A stretch of 64,000 bases of DNA from Peribacillus huizhouensis (GCF_014138605.1 NZ_JACJHX010000010.1:62001-126000); one strand, 5' to 3'; positions 40,156-50,250 are shown, counted from the stretch's first letter. Notes: generated by a model from the letters alone, not told the origin. Translations and numbers: made by a program.

Positions 40156-41826
40156 TTACATTTTCTCTGGTGCAGATACGCCAATCAAGGCAAGTGCGTT
40201 TTTCAGTGTAATCTGCACAGATTTAGCAAGTGCGAGACGTGCTTTACTACGGTCAGTATACTCAACATCCAAAACTTTGTCAGCATTGTAGAAGCTGTGG
40301 AATACTGAAGCTAGATCAAAGATGTAATTCGTCATCCGATGCGGCATCCGTTTATCAGCTGCTTCAGCAATGGCTTGAGGGAATTCACCAAGCTTTTTCA
40401 AAAGTTCAATCTCTTTCTCTGTAGCAAGTAGCGAGAAATCTGCTGATTGATCTAAGTTAATTCCTTGCTCTTCTCCTTGACGTAAAATGCTTGATATACG
40501 TGCATGTGCATATTGTGAGTAATAAACAGGATTCTCATTGGATTGTGAAACGGCTAAATCTAAGTCAAAGTCCATATGGGTATCCGCGCTTCTCATCGCA
40601 AAGAAATAACGTGTTGCATCAAGACCTACTTCGTCAATCAGGTCTCGCATCGTTACCGCTTTTCCAGTCCGCTTACTCATTTTCATTTTCTCGCCATCTT
40701 TATATAAATGAACGAGCTGAATAATTTCTACTTCTAGTTGGTCACGACGGTAGCCTAAAGCTTCAATCGCTGCTTTCATACGAGGGATATATCCGTGATG
40801 GTCAGCTCCCCAAATATTAATCAGTTGCTCAAAGCCACGTTCTAACTTGTCACGGTGGTACGCAATATCTGGTGTTAAGTATGTGTAAGAACCATCCTGC
40901 TTAATAAGAACGCGATCTTTATCATCACCTAATTCTGTTGAACGGAACCATGTAGCTCCATCTTCTTCATAGATATGGCCTCTTTCTTTCAACGCAGCCA
41001 GACCTTCATCAATTTTCCCATTTTTATATAATGACGTTTCGGAATACCATACATCAAAGCGAACACGGAAATTTTCTAAGTCCGTTTTTAACTTTTCCAT
41101 TTCATATTTCAAGCCGTAGTCACGGAAAAAATCAAAGCGCGTGCCTTCATCCACTGTTACGTATTGATCACCGAATTCCTCAGCAAGCTTTTTGCCGATT
41201 CCAATAATATCTGCGCCATGATAACCATCTTGTGGCATTTCTTTTTCAAGACCTAAAGCCTGGAAATAACGAGCCTCTACAGATTTAGCAAGATTATTGA
41301 TTTGGTTGCCGGCATCATTAATATAATACTCACGTGACACATCATAGCCTGCTTTAGCTAGGACGTTACATAAAGTATCTCCTACTGCAGCTCCACGTGC
41401 ATGCCCTAAATGTAGGTCACCCGTCGGATTAGCAGAAACAAACTCTACCTGAACTTTTTGTTTTTGACCAAATTCACTTTCACCATAAGAATCTCCGGCC
41501 TTTAAAATGACTGGAATTAACTCAGTCAAATATTGATTATTCATGTAAAAATTGATAAAACCAGGACCTGCAATTTCAATTTTTTCAATCGAAGCTTTAT
41601 TACGGTCAAAGTTTTCAATTAAACTTTCCGCAATTGCACGAGGAGCCTTTTTCGCTACGCGAGCAAGTTGCATCGCCATATTTGTTGAATAATCACCATG
41701 TGTTTTATCTTTCGGAAGCTCTAATACCACATTGGGGATTTCCTCTTCAGTAGCTAGTCCTGCTTTTATTACTGCATCTTTTATTTCTTGTTTTAACTTT
41801 TCTTGAACTTGCTGGACGATATTCAT
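40156..41826 (-). CDS. argS: arginyl-tRNA synthetase
   Basis: Class I synthetase charging tRNA-Arg, 556 aa. N-terminal tRNA-binding domain, the HIGH equivalent HLGHARGA (in [12 protein letters not shown]), the [12 protein letters not shown] motif, the KMSKR loop ([15 protein letters not shown]), and a DALR anticodon-binding domain ([12 protein letters not shown]) ending [10 protein letters not shown]. It starts three bases after ywiB; its ribosome site AAGGAGG lies within the last codons of ywiB. Confidence 0.98.
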   Translation of the reverse strand: MNIVQQVQEKLKQEIKDAVIKAGLATEEEIPNVVLELPKDKTHGDYSTNMAMQLARVAKKAPRAIAESLIENFDRNKASIEKIEIAGPGFINFYMNNQYLTELIPVILKAGDSYGESEFGQKQKVQVEFVSANPTGDLHLGHARGAAVGDTLCNVLAKAGYDVSREYYINDAGNQINNLAKSVEARYFQALGLEKEMPQDGYHGADIIGIGKKLAEEFGDQYVTVDEGTRFDFFRDYGLKYEMEKLKTDLENFRVRFDVWYSETSLYKNGKIDEGLAALKERGHIYEEDGATWFRSTELGDDKDRVLIKQDGSYTYLTPDIAYHRDKLERGFEQLINIWGADHHGYIPRMKAAIEALGYRRDQLEVEIIQLVHLYKDGEKMKMSKRTGKAVTMRDLIDEVGLDATRYFFAMRSADTHMDFDLDLAVSQSNENPVYYSQYAHARISSILRQGEEQGINLDQSADFSLLATEKEIELLKKLGEFPQAIAEAADKRMPHRMTNYIFDLASVFHSFYNADKVLDVEYTDRSKARLALAKSVQITLKNALALIGVSAPEKM

Positions 41827-41829
41827 TGA

Positions 41830-42282
41830 TTATGCTTCCTCCTTATATATTAACGTCATTTCATATTGACCGGGCTCTGCCCCTTGCATCTGCATTTGAT
41901 AGGAAATTTCAAAACGGCCTTCCTTTGTCTTTTCATTCCATTGATGCTTTGCTGACTTTGTTTCAGTAAGCAGTGTCAACATGCCATACAAGCTTTCGTA
42001 ATGACCATTTGTCGCTTCACCTTCACGGAAGAGCTGACGCATCTTAGTCGCTCCATTTCGTAGAAGCAATATCTCATTGTCTTTATATTTAACTGTTGTC
42101 TGAATTTTCCCCGCTTCACTTTCCTCAGTATATTGTAAATAAAATGAGGAATTTTTTTGAAATTTTGTCCCAAAAGTTATTAACTCATACGCCTCAGATT
42201 CAGAGCCAACAGTAATTTTCGTTTTAAGTGTCACTTTTACAGATTGCTGTTCCAGATCATGAAGTGCCAATTTTCTACACAT
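41830..42282 (-). CDS. ywiB: YwiB family beta-barrel protein (DUF1934)
   Basis: 150-aa conserved Bacillus protein of unknown function. It has the calycin-like alternating pattern (SSFYLQYTEESEAGKIQTTV; EILLLRNGATKMRQLF) and the family's C-terminal FEISYQMQM. Always found upstream of argS, and here translationally coupled to it. The ATG at 42282 has GAGGT eight bases upstream, though the first ten residues are not conserved with B. subtilis, so a later start is possible. Confidence 0.85.
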   Translation of the reverse strand: MCRKLALHDLEQQSVKVTLKTKITVGSESEAYELITFGTKFQKNSSFYLQYTEESEAGKIQTTVKYKDNEILLLRNGATKMRQLFREGEATNGHYESLYGMLTLLTETKSAKHQWNEKTKEGRFEISYQMQMQGAEPGQYEMTLIYKEEA

Positions 42283-42555
42283 CCTTCAATACCTCTATAA
42301 CTTTATAAGTATAAATACTCTTTCGAAAAGATTCAACCTGCATAAGAAACAATATCGCTTTAAAAAGCCAAGAACTGTTTAGAGGATGGCTTTATTCACA
42401 TCTGAATTACTTTACACTTTAATCTGTAGATCTCAAGGTAAATTAACCAATCCTTGTCTATTCCTTTTTAACAGAACACTTTTTATTTTAGTTCAATCTA
42501 CAAGTCTTATTTTTTTCAATTTTACACTAAAAGACATCCATAAGCACCTGCTCTA

Positions 42556-42660
42556 AGGCCCAACGATGAAAAAGGTCAGGTTCTATAAACTGAATCACCT
42601 GATGAAAGTGGTGTTGCGGAGCTGATTTTGCGAAGCCCCGCCCCATGTCCTTCATACAAA
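42556..42660 (+). repeat. F3b repeat
   Basis: CCCAACGATGAAAAAGGTCA, AACTGAATCACCTGATG, GGTGTTGCGGAGCTGATTTT, GCGAAGCCCCGCCCCATG then TCCTTCATAC; the reverse of the copies at 22350 and 29706. It runs directly into the speB terminator. Confidence 0.7.
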
Positions 42661-42661
42661 A

Positions 42662-42687
42662 AGAGGATGACAACATTGTCATCCTCT
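42662..42687 (-). terminator. speB terminator
   Basis: AGAGGATGACAA and TTGTCATCCTCT form a perfect 12-pair stem with a two-base loop, followed by TTTTT on the minus strand. Confidence 0.9.
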
Positions 42688-42691
42688 ATGA

Positions 42692-43564
42692 TTATTTTAT
42701 CCAACCAAGAATCATTTCACGAATAAGCTTACTAGCTGTGTTCACTGTTTGCTCAGATGGATCATAAATAGGTGCTACTTCTACTAAATCGCAACCTATC
42801 ACTTGTAACTCTGAATGGGCAATTTCATGAATCGATGCCAGCAACTCTTTAGCTGTTATCCCTCCACAATCTACTGTACCAGTTCCTGGTGCGTGCGCAG
42901 GATCAAGAACATCAATGTCAATTGTGACATAAACAGGACGACCCGCAAGTTCAGGCAACACCTTCTTTAATGGCTCTAATACCTCGAATGGAGCAATTTT
43001 CATGCCATTTTCTTTTGCCCATTGAAATTCCTCTTTTAAACCGGAGCGAATGCCGAACGAGTACACATTACTTGGTCCAATCAATTCAGCCGATTTACGA
43101 ATAATTGTTGCATGTGAAAGTGGCTCTCCTTCATAGTCCTCGCGTAGATCAGTATGCGCATCCATATGAATTATCGCCATATCGGGATATTTCTTGTGCA
43201 TCGCCTTAATAACTGGCCATGTTACAAGATGCTCCCCACCCATTCCGATCGGAATCTTGCCATCTGCGAGCACTTTATCAACAAACTCTTCAATCATCGC
43301 AACACTGCGTTCTGGATTACCAAAAGGCAAAGGAATATCACCAGCATCAAAAAATTTCACTTCTTCTAATTCGCGATCTAAATATAAGCTATACTCTTCC
43401 AGTCCAATAGACACTTCACGTATACGCGCAGGGCCGAATCGCGATCCTGGGCGGAAACTTACAGTCCAATCCATCGGCATACCGTATAGCACAGCTTTCG
43501 ATTCTTCATAATTTGGGTGACTTTTAATAAAAACATTTCCTGAATAAGCTTCATCAAAACGCAT
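42692..43564 (-). CDS. speB: agmatinase
   Basis: Mn2+-dependent ureohydrolase (290 aa) hydrolysing agmatine to putrescine and urea. Metal ligands: GGEHLVTWP, IHMDAHTDLRED, and VTIDIDVLDPAHAPGTGTVD; substrate end EVAPIYDPSEQT. It supplies putrescine to SpeE, encoded upstream. In B. subtilis speE and speB are close neighbours; here 186 bases including an F3b copy separate them. Confidence 0.96.
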   Translation of the reverse strand: MRFDEAYSGNVFIKSHPNYEESKAVLYGMPMDWTVSFRPGSRFGPARIREVSIGLEEYSLYLDRELEEVKFFDAGDIPLPFGNPERSVAMIEEFVDKVLADGKIPIGMGGEHLVTWPVIKAMHKKYPDMAIIHMDAHTDLREDYEGEPLSHATIIRKSAELIGPSNVYSFGIRSGLKEEFQWAKENGMKIAPFEVLEPLKKVLPELAGRPVYVTIDIDVLDPAHAPGTGTVDCGGITAKELLASIHEIAHSELQVIGCDLVEVAPIYDPSEQTVNTASKLIREMILGWIK

Positions 43565-43668
43565 AGCTATGCCTCCACATTCTGTTTTTTACAAGCACTG
43601 TTTGCAAGACGCTTTAAGTCCTAGCAAATGTTTTGGGGAAATCCTCTCCGAAACAGGCGCTATAAAAA

Positions 43669-43745
43669 GGGGCGGGGCTTCTATAAATCAGTTTGAAACC
43701 GCCGCCTTAGAACTTAACCTTTTTCATTATTAAGTTTTAGAGCAG
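43669..43745 (-). repeat. F3b repeat between speE and speB
   Basis: AGGGGCGGGGCTTC, AATCAGTTTGAAACCGCCGCC, AACCTTTTTCATTATTAAG, TTTTAGAGCAG. A diverged copy ending five bases before the speE stop. Confidence 0.6.
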
Positions 43746-43750
43746 TCTTC

Positions 43751-44578
43751 TTACTTAATTAAGTCTTGAACAAATTTAGGCAGAACAAACGCTGCTTTGT
43801 GAAGTTCTTTTGTGTAGTATTTTGTCTCAATTTCATGGAAACGATCTTCTGACACTTCAAGTGGATTGTACTTTTTAGAGCCGATTGTGAATGCCCATAG
43901 GCCACTCGGATAAGTTGGAATATTGGCTACGTACAAATTCGTAATTGGGAATATTTCTTTCACATCACGTTGAACGTCGCGAATTAAATCTGCCTTAAAC
44001 CAAGGGTTGTCCGATTGAGCAACGAAGATTCCGTCTTCCTTTAAAGCTTTTGAAATACCTGCATAAAATCCTTTCGTAAATAAGTTTACAGCCGGTCCTA
44101 CAGGTTCTGTAGAATCCACCATAATGACATCATATTCGTTCTCACTTTGAGCGATATGCATGAAGCCGTCTCCTACTTGAACATCCACACGTGGATCATC
44201 AAGCATTCCAGCAATACTAGGCAAGAACTTTTTAGAGTACTCAATAACTTTTCCATCGATATCAACGAGTGTCGCTTTCTTTACGCTTGGGTGTTTCAAT
44301 ATTTCACGGATAACGCCGCCGTCTCCTCCACCTACTACTAATACGTTCTCTGGGTTAGGATGCGTAAACAACGGAATATGAGCCACCATTTCATGATAAA
44401 CAAACTCGTCACGTTCTGATGTCATGACCATATCGTCAAGTAAAAGCATGTTGCCCCATTCTTCCGTTTCAATCATATCAAGCTTTTGAAACTCTGTTTG
44501 TTCTGTATGTAGTGTACGATTCACTTTCATCGTAATTCCAAAATTCTCCGTTTGTTTCTCAGTAAACCAAATGCTCAT
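43751..44578 (-). CDS. speE: spermidine synthase
   Basis: Polyamine aminopropyltransferase (275 aa) transferring the aminopropyl group of decarboxylated AdoMet to putrescine. Core motifs: [18 protein letters not shown], the catalytic DSTEPVGPA, and QSDNPWF. The start is [10 protein letters not shown] at 44578, with GGGAAG upstream; the frame extends 29 codons further 5' but that part is not family-like. The product precedes agmatinase in the same direction. Confidence 0.96.
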   Translation of the reverse strand: MSIWFTEKQTENFGITMKVNRTLHTEQTEFQKLDMIETEEWGNMLLLDDMVMTSERDEFVYHEMVAHIPLFTHPNPENVLVVGGGDGGVIREILKHPSVKKATLVDIDGKVIEYSKKFLPSIAGMLDDPRVDVQVGDGFMHIAQSENEYDVIMVDSTEPVGPAVNLFTKGFYAGISKALKEDGIFVAQSDNPWFKADLIRDVQRDVKEIFPITNLYVANIPTYPSGLWAFTIGSKKYNPLEVSEDRFHEIETKYYTKELHKAAFVLPKFVQDLIK

Positions 44579-44861
44579 GTAATTCGCTTCCCTTCTATGC
44601 TTTTTTGTATAAAGGATAAAGAGGCTTTTGCGACTTAAAAACAGAGCCGATCTAACTAGAATCATACTTCTAAGACTAAAAGAAGTGTACTAGAAGATGG
44701 CTCCGCACCTCAACCTTTGATGAGGTGCGTGTAACGCGCAATATTCTTTGGCCTTCACATTAGAGATAGACGTTAAAACGTCCTTTCATTTCTTTCATCA
44801 TACCCGTGTCCATCTGAAGCTACTCATCAAAAAATAAGCAACCCTGTGAACATTACTAGTA
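44579..44861. other. speE upstream region
   Basis: No gene seen. It holds a hairpin, GCACCTCA and TGAGGTGC at 44705-44727, of unknown role; the speE promoter should be here. To the right lies the F4 repeat and then about 290 bases up to pbpG in which a 71-codon plus-strand frame (45045-45260) has no ribosome site or family resemblance. Confidence 0.5.
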
Positions 44862-45043
44862 GAGGTTGTTCAAAATGGCCGGTAAAAATAGCTGTCGAAT
44901 CTCTTCACTGCTCATTAATGACCTTCTGTTAAAATCGCGCACGTCCTGTGCAAGTCCGGTCCTCACATATTACTGTATACGCGCAGGTTTAGAGGCGATC
45001 GCTCCTCGAACTTCTCGGCTCTTTTTATCCTCCTTATTGAACA
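44862..45043. repeat. F4 repeat
   Basis: AGGTTGTTCAAAATGGCCGG, TAAAAATAGCTGTCGAATC, GACCTTCTGTTAAAATCGCG, GTGCAAGTCCGGTCCTCAC and CGCTCCTCGAACTTCTCGGC. About 85 per cent like the copy at 50040 by eye. Non-coding, with no transposase. Confidence 0.7.
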
Positions 45044-45331
45044 TGTGCTAGCATTACGGGATATGCTTTTTCTTAAAATATTCGTTTTCACAATTGTGTC
45101 TAACCTTACCTCTGCCACGCAGGATCATAAGTTTATGTTAGAGTCACTAGTTTTGGCAGCCAAGGACTGTGACGGTTTTTCTTATTTGCTAGAAAAAAGT
45201 ATAGACCAATCTAGCAGAATTGCAAGCGGAATTTCTATTTTGGCCTATAAGCATGTTTAAAATATGGCCTTTTTTTTCATACTGTTACATAGAGGAAATT
45301 TCAGCCATTAAAAATTGAGGAGGTGTAACTT

Positions 45332-47401
45332 TTGGAACTTATTACAGGACAACGTTTTAAACAAACGCGAAAATATATTCGGGCGATTATTATGATCTCT
45401 GCAATGGCTTTTCTTTTGCTATTTTTATTTCTTTTTTCCATACTGATCTATGCCAAAATCCTTGGGCCACCGCCGATTGCAGTTCCCCAGTCTACCATTT
45501 ATTACAGTGATAATAATCGGGTAATCGGCGAAAGCAGCCATGGACAGAAACGCTATTGGGAAAAGCTTGAGGTCATCTCTCCTCATTTAATCAATGCAAC
45601 AATTGCTGTCGAGGATCGACAGTTCTTTACCCACCATGGCTTCGATCTTAAGCGGATTGCTGGAGCGATCGTAGCTGATATTCGTGCTATGTCCAAAGTC
45701 CAAGGAGCAAGTACCATCACACAGCAATATGCACGAAGTTTATTCCTTGAGAATGACAAAACGTGGAGTCGTAAATTAAACGAAGCATTTTATACAATCC
45801 GTCTTGAACTGAATTATTCAAAAGAAGAAATTCTTGAAGGCTATTTGAACACAATCTACTATGGTCATGGTGCATATGGTGTCCAAGCTGCAAGCCAATA
45901 TTATTTTGGTAAAAATGCAAAGGATTTATCTCTAGCAGAGGCAAGTATGCTTGCAGGTATTCCAAAAGGACCTACTCTTTATTCACCATTAGAAAATTTC
46001 GATCGAGCTAAAAACCGACAACAGATTGTCCTAACATCCATGATTAAGAAGAAATTTATCACGAATAAACAAGCCAATGAAGCAAGTAGCAACTCTCTCC
46101 TGTTCAAAGGAAAACATCTAATTGTGCAAAATCATACGGCCCCCTATTTTCAGGACGCTGTAAAACAAGCTTTAAAATCACAGCTCCAGCTTGATGAACG
46201 GACCATTGAGCTTGGTGGGCTGCGCGTGTATACGACCTTAAATGAGCGTCAACAGCAAATAGCGGAAAAATCATTTGCTACCATAATCAGTGCTGATTCT
46301 ACCATTCAAGGGGCACTTGTCGCGATGAATCCGGAAACGGGGGCAGTGCAGGCGCTTGTCGGGGGCAGGGATTATCAAACTTCCCCTTTTAATAGAGCAA
46401 CCCAAGCAGTACGACAACCAGGCTCAACGATTAAGCCTTTACTTTATTATGCAGCCTTAGAAAATGGCTATACACCATCAACTATGTTAAAAAGTGAAAA
46501 AACAACGTTTAACTATAATCATGACCAATCAACTTACACACCTAGCAACTATAATCACCAATATGCCAATGACGAGATTACCCTTGCACAAGCAATTGCT
46601 CTTTCCGATAATATCTATGCTGTGAAGACACTCTTTTATCTTGGTTTGGATTCCTTTATTCATACAATCCATCGCTTCGGTATCACGACTGAGATGAAAA
46701 GCGTTCCTTCACTCGCTCTCGGTACATCCGGAATAAAGGCAATTGAAATGGTAAACTCCTACAGTATTTTGGCAAATGGCGGAAAAAGGGTAACACCCAT
46801 TTTTATTAAAAAGGTGGAAAATGCCCAGGGAGAAGTTATTTTTGAACAACAGGATGTTGATGAACAAGTGCTTGATGCTGATCAGGCCTTTGTCATGACC
46901 CAAATGTTGACGGGTGTATTCGATGAGAAATTGAACGGTTATGCGAAAGTGACCGGCAACTCCATTCGTTCCAAGCTGACGCGCACCTACGCTGGAAAGT
47001 CAGGCAGTACGAGCACAGACAGCTGGATGATTGGCTATACACCAAAGCTCGTGTCAGGGGTCTGGATTGGTTACGATAAAGGAAATAAGCTTGAGAAGCC
47101 TGTGGAGAAAGGCTACGCAAAAAAAATTTGGGCTGATTTCATGGAGAACAGCGTAAGCAATCAGCCTGTACAAGAATTCAAAGAAACCAATAATGTCACC
47201 GGCGTCTACATTGACCCGGAAAGTGGAAAACTTGCCACTCCAGATTGCCTTGGTGCCCGGTTAACATACTTCGTTACAGGTACAGAACCGAAAGAATTCT
47301 GCTCGAGTCACGGCAAGGATGGTGAACCGATAGTAGAAGAAATTGTACCATTGGAAAAGAAAAAGCCTTGGTATAAACGGATCTTTAAATTGGGGGAATA
47401 A
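45332..47401 (+). CDS. pbpG: class A penicillin-binding protein (PbpG type)
   Basis: Bifunctional peptidoglycan polymerase, 689 aa, anchored by one N-terminal membrane segment (IIMISAMAFLLLFLFLFSIL). Glycosyltransferase motifs: catalytic E94 in VEDRQFFTHHG, GASTITQQ near 125, and EGYLNTIYYG. Transpeptidase motifs: S365 in GSTIK, SDN at 425-427 and KSGST near 556. In B. subtilis PbpG (Pbp2d) is made in the forespore and builds germ-cell wall with PbpF. Start TTG at 45332, preceded by GAGGAGGTG. Confidence 0.93.
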   Translation: MELITGQRFKQTRKYIRAIIMISAMAFLLLFLFLFSILIYAKILGPPPIAVPQSTIYYSDNNRVIGESSHGQKRYWEKLEVISPHLINATIAVEDRQFFTHHGFDLKRIAGAIVADIRAMSKVQGASTITQQYARSLFLENDKTWSRKLNEAFYTIRLELNYSKEEILEGYLNTIYYGHGAYGVQAASQYYFGKNAKDLSLAEASMLAGIPKGPTLYSPLENFDRAKNRQQIVLTSMIKKKFITNKQANEASSNSLLFKGKHLIVQNHTAPYFQDAVKQALKSQLQLDERTIELGGLRVYTTLNERQQQIAEKSFATIISADSTIQGALVAMNPETGAVQALVGGRDYQTSPFNRATQAVRQPGSTIKPLLYYAALENGYTPSTMLKSEKTTFNYNHDQSTYTPSNYNHQYANDEITLAQAIALSDNIYAVKTLFYLGLDSFIHTIHRFGITTEMKSVPSLALGTSGIKAIEMVNSYSILANGGKRVTPIFIKKVENAQGEVIFEQQDVDEQVLDADQAFVMTQMLTGVFDEKLNGYAKVTGNSIRSKLTRTYAGKSGSTSTDSWMIGYTPKLVSGVWIGYDKGNKLEKPVEKGYAKKIWADFMENSVSNQPVQEFKETNNVTGVYIDPESGKLATPDCLGARLTYFVTGTEPKEFCSSHGKDGEPIVEEIVPLEKKKPWYKRIFKLGE

Positions 47402-47517
47402 GAAAATCACAATGGTGGCGGTGCGAAGCCGGAATTTTGAATGCTTTCTCGATAAAATAAATACGCCAGCTAAGTAGATTAGCTCTATCAGAAGGGTGCG
47501 AAGCCCCGGCCCCATAT
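47402..47517 (+). repeat. F3 repeat, partial, after pbpG stop
   Basis: AATCACAATGGTGGCGGTGC, GCCGGAATTTTGAATGCTTT, AAGTAGATTAGCTC and GTGCGAAGCCCCGGCCCCAT. The left third of F3 is missing; the copy begins at the pbpG stop codon. Confidence 0.7.
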
Positions 47518-47527
47518 CCTTAAACCA

Positions 47528-47563
47528 AAAAACCTCGAAGCCAAAAACGGCAACGAGGTTTTT
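47528..47563. terminator. bidirectional terminator of pbpG and ywhD
   Basis: AAAAACCTCG and CGAGGTTTTT form a ten-pair stem with A/T runs on both sides, placed between convergent pbpG and ywhD. Confidence 0.85.
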
Positions 47564-47656
47564 CGTGTCCTAGCTATAGTGGTTTTACCCAGCTTTAGTT
47601 TACATATTTTTTTCAATTTCGACAAGAGCCTGAGTGCTATTTTAATAAAAGATCGC

Positions 47657-48175
47657 CTAAATATCTTCCTCGAGAAGCCCTTGCTTTAATTGTGCAGACG
47701 AATGTTCCCACATTTGAGCATTATGACTTTTCAAAAACCCCGCTAATATTCTTTTTGATTTTTCATCCATATGCTCGACAATAATATGTCGTTTCAGCGA
47801 TTTATCCATATAGTTGACATGCTGCGGAAGAGACTTATATCCTCGGCGAATAGAGCGGTCTACTGTCATTTCGCATGCCGTAACACCAACATACTGAGGA
47901 CCTTCTTGAGTCGCTTCAATTGTCACCCAGACGAGCCAGTACGGTTTGCCATTTGGAACTTCTTCTTTTGTTTTCAAGAATTTAATTCCTCGCTCTACCA
48001 TACTTCTCGCATGCATAGCCCCAATATCCACTTCCGCTGTTCCTTCTTCTACGTCAATGATGACAGGTGCGATATTATCAAGAGTCATAACACCAGCGCC
48101 AAATCCGCCATGTCCTTCTGTCGGGTCATTTTTAATAATATTAAATCCTATTTTCTTCTTCGGTTGTTCTGACAT
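47657..48175 (-). CDS. ywhD: YwhD family protein
   Basis: 172-aa conserved Bacillaceae protein of unknown function. It begins SEQPKKKIGFNIIKNDPTEG, has a compact alpha/beta core (KPYWLVWVTIEATQEGPQYV) and ends in a helical tail. Start ATG at 48175 after AAGGAGG. It is downstream of ywhC with 34 bases between, as in B. subtilis, so the two probably form an operon. Confidence 0.88.
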   Translation of the reverse strand: MSEQPKKKIGFNIIKNDPTEGHGGFGAGVMTLDNIAPVIIDVEEGTAEVDIGAMHARSMVERGIKFLKTKEEVPNGKPYWLVWVTIEATQEGPQYVGVTACEMTVDRSIRRGYKSLPQHVNYMDKSLKRHIIVEHMDEKSKRILAGFLKSHNAQMWEHSSAQLKQGLLEEDI

Positions 48176-48209
48176 CTACTTTATACCTCCTTATATATAC
48201 AGTATCTCG

Positions 48210-48866
48210 TTAAAAAAATAATAATGAAAAGAATTCGCTCATGCTCTGTAACACAAACGGGATGAGAGTTGTAAGAACGGGTCTTATCGTATAATCGCCA
48301 AGCGGTGTAATCACCAAGATTAAAAAGATCAAAGCCCCGTAATTTTCATATTGTGACATTTTTGCCCTCATATCTGATGAAACAAGATCCTGAATAATCC
48401 GATATCCGTCAAGTGGTGGCAATGGAAGTAAGTTGAATACAAACAGAACAATATTTAAATGAATCAACATTTCCAAAAAGTCCACAACGAAAAATGGTAT
48501 ATTCGGTTCAAGTCCCGCAGCGTACAACCCATATAGAATGAAATAGCCAACCGCCGCAATTAAAAAATTGCTAAATGGGCCTGCAAAGGAAACAAGAACC
48601 CCCGCTAGACGTGGTTTTTTAAAATAAAATCGATTCACAGGAACCGGACGCGCCCAACCGAAGCCAACTATGAGGATGAGTAATGTCCCCAATGGGTCGA
48701 TATGGGCAACTGGGTTTAATGTCAGCCTCCCCTCTTTCTGGGCAGTCGAATCTCCAAATTTATAAGCTACAAAAGCGTGAGCAAATTCGTGCACCGTAAA
48801 CGCTATCAATAGAGAGACAACAACATAAGGTATCTCTTCAAGTGGATATGCTAAAAATCGTTCCAA
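48210..48866 (-). CDS. ywhC: site-2 protease family membrane protein (YwhC)
   Basis: M50 metalloprotease-like membrane protein, 218 aa, with about five hydrophobic segments. Zinc motif HEFAH in AFTVHEFAHAFVAYKFGD near residue 25; the third ligand is in NLLPLPPLDGYRI. Substrate unknown. The start is taken as the TTG at 48866 (MERFLAYPLEEIPYV), seven bases after GGAGG; an ATG at 48881 overlaps that ribosome site. Confidence 0.9.
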   Translation of the reverse strand: MERFLAYPLEEIPYVVVSLLIAFTVHEFAHAFVAYKFGDSTAQKEGRLTLNPVAHIDPLGTLLILIVGFGWARPVPVNRFYFKKPRLAGVLVSFAGPFSNFLIAAVGYFILYGLYAAGLEPNIPFFVVDFLEMLIHLNIVLFVFNLLPLPPLDGYRIIQDLVSSDMRAKMSQYENYGALIFLILVITPLGDYTIRPVLTTLIPFVLQSMSEFFSLLFF

Positions 48867-49049
48867 ACTATTTTCCTCCATCGTTTAATATCCATTAGTA
48901 TACAGCAAATTCTCAAATATGAAAAAGAGTTAGATGATGGAATATGTTTTAAACTCATTTCGGCTTAACGGGACTGTTGTTTCCAAATTTTCTTGCAATT
49001 ATCACACCAATATGGAACACTAAAAGCATAAAGAATGGAGGGGTATACT

Positions 49050-49235
49050 ATGCCATATGTAACGGTAAAAATGCTTGAAGGACGTACTGAGGAACAAAAG
49101 AAAGCACTCGTGGAAAAAGTGACGATTGCTGTTTCAGAAACAACTGGAGCGTCACCTGAGAAAGTAACGATTTTCATCGAAGAAATGCCGAAAAATCATT
49201 ACGCGCAAAATGGTATCCGCCTTAGTGATCAATAA
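49050..49235 (+). CDS. ywhB: 4-oxalocrotonate tautomerase-family protein (YwhB)
   Basis: 61-aa tautomerase subunit with the catalytic N-terminal proline (Pro2 of MPYVTVKMLEGR) and the conserved GRT and IEEMPKNHYAQNG. It forms hexamers in the family; the physiological substrate in Bacillus is not known. GGAGG eight bases before the ATG at 49050. Divergent from ywhC. Confidence 0.93.
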   Translation: MPYVTVKMLEGRTEEQKKALVEKVTIAVSETTGASPEKVTIFIEEMPKNHYAQNGIRLSDQ

Positions 49236-49280
49236 GAAAATCGGGATCACCGATTAACTTATATCTTGATGCTAATGCTA

Positions 49281-49450
49281 CATACAAAACTTATATGGCG
49301 TTAAAACGCCACCCTTTACTATGAAGGATATATTATGGAGCACACTACACTTGCCTAATTTCAATGGTGGCGGTCCGGATCCGGAATTTTGGATGCTTTC
49401 TCGATTTTACTAGTAAATTGCGAAGCCCCGTCCCTATGTCCTTCATGCAA
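49281..49450 (+). repeat. F3 repeat
   Basis: CATACAAAAC, GGCGTTAAAACGCCACCC, GAGCACACTACACTTGCC, TTTCAATGGTGGCGG, then GATGCTTTCTCGAT and TGCGAAGCCCCGTCCCTATG, TCCTTCATGC. About 30 bases before the final block are missing. Confidence 0.7.
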
Positions 49451-49479
49451 ACCTATAGTAAACTTTTCTTATCACAAAA

Positions 49480-49508
49480 AAAGCTAAGCCTTAATCCAGC
49501 TTAGCTTT
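49480..49508 (-). terminator. ywgA terminator overlapping its stop codon
   Basis: AAAGCTAAGC and GCTTAGCTTT (minus strand) form a ten-pair stem followed by TTTTT. The first arm encodes the last residues (KAKL) of YwgA, and the TAA stop lies in the loop. Confidence 0.85.
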
Positions 49509-50000
49509 TTCCTTTAATTTCTTAATATATTCATATGCTTCGTCAATTTCTTCATGCGTGTACTTTTGCTTGCTTTTCAAAGTAAATACTTTCTCTGATA
49601 CTTCATCTTTTTCAAGAGTATCAAAATAAAGCACAGTCGAAACAAGCTCCAAAAAACGAGCATGTTGCTCATTCATGTCACAGAGACATGGTTCTAATGT
49701 AGGCATATCCATCTCATGCATCCCAAGGAAATTCCTACCCGACTCTGTAATTGAGTAACAATATTGATAGTAGCCTGCCTTCTTTTCCCTCACTTCATTC
49801 AAATATCCCATTTCACATAATTCCTCAACTCGTAACGTTAGCTCTTCTGAATAAGGGCCGTAAAAGTGAAATTGATATTTTTCCTGAAACGGAAAGGAAA
49901 GCTTCTTAGCAATATAAATCATTTTTTGTAGTTTTTTTCTTCCATTTATTTCTCCTGCAGAAGAAATGGCATGAATAATCTTAGCATGATCCTTAAACAA
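49491..50000 (-). CDS. ywgA: YwgA family protein
   Basis: 169-aa conserved Bacillus protein of unknown function; the N-terminal half (IIHAISSAGEINGRKKLQKM then FHFYGPYSEEL) resembles winged-helix/PanA-SocA-like segments, and the C-terminus is a charged helix (EIDEAYEYIKKLKEKAK). Start is TTG at 50000, nine bases after GAGGAG. It is downstream of ywfO across an F4 repeat. Confidence 0.8.
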   Translation of the reverse strand: MFKDHAKIIHAISSAGEINGRKKLQKMIYIAKKLSFPFQEKYQFHFYGPYSEELTLRVEELCEMGYLNEVREKKAGYYQYCYSITESGRNFLGMHEMDMPTLEPCLCDMNEQHARFLELVSTVLYFDTLEKDEVSEKVFTLKSKQKYTHEEIDEAYEYIKKLKEKAKLD

Positions 50001-50039
50001 GGCTCATCACTCCTCATTCTAAATGTTCCTTTGCTATAA

Positions 50040-50250
50040 GAGGTTGTTCAAAAAGTCCGGTAAAAATAGCTGTCGAATTTCTTCGTCGCTCATTATGACC
50101 TTCTGTTAAAATCGCGCACGCCCTGTGCGCAACACAGAAGCCAGCACATCCTGTGCAAGTCCGGTCCTCACGTATTACGTATACGTTCCGGTCCTCGAGA
50201 CAATCGCTCCTCGAACTTCTCGGCTCTTTTTATCCACCTTTTTAAAAACG
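50040..50250. repeat. F4 repeat
   Basis: AGGTTGTTCAAAAAGTCCGG, AAAAATAGCTGTCGAATTTC, GACCTTCTGTTAAAATCGCG and CGAACTTCTCGGCTCTTTTT. It carries about 30 bases (CGCAACACAGAAGCCAGCAC) not present in the copy at 44862. It fills the ywgA-ywfO gap. Confidence 0.7.

Noticed and set aside
45045..45260. 71-codon plus-strand frame upstream of pbpG
   Set aside because: No ribosome site and no recognisable domain; it starts in the end of an F4 repeat.
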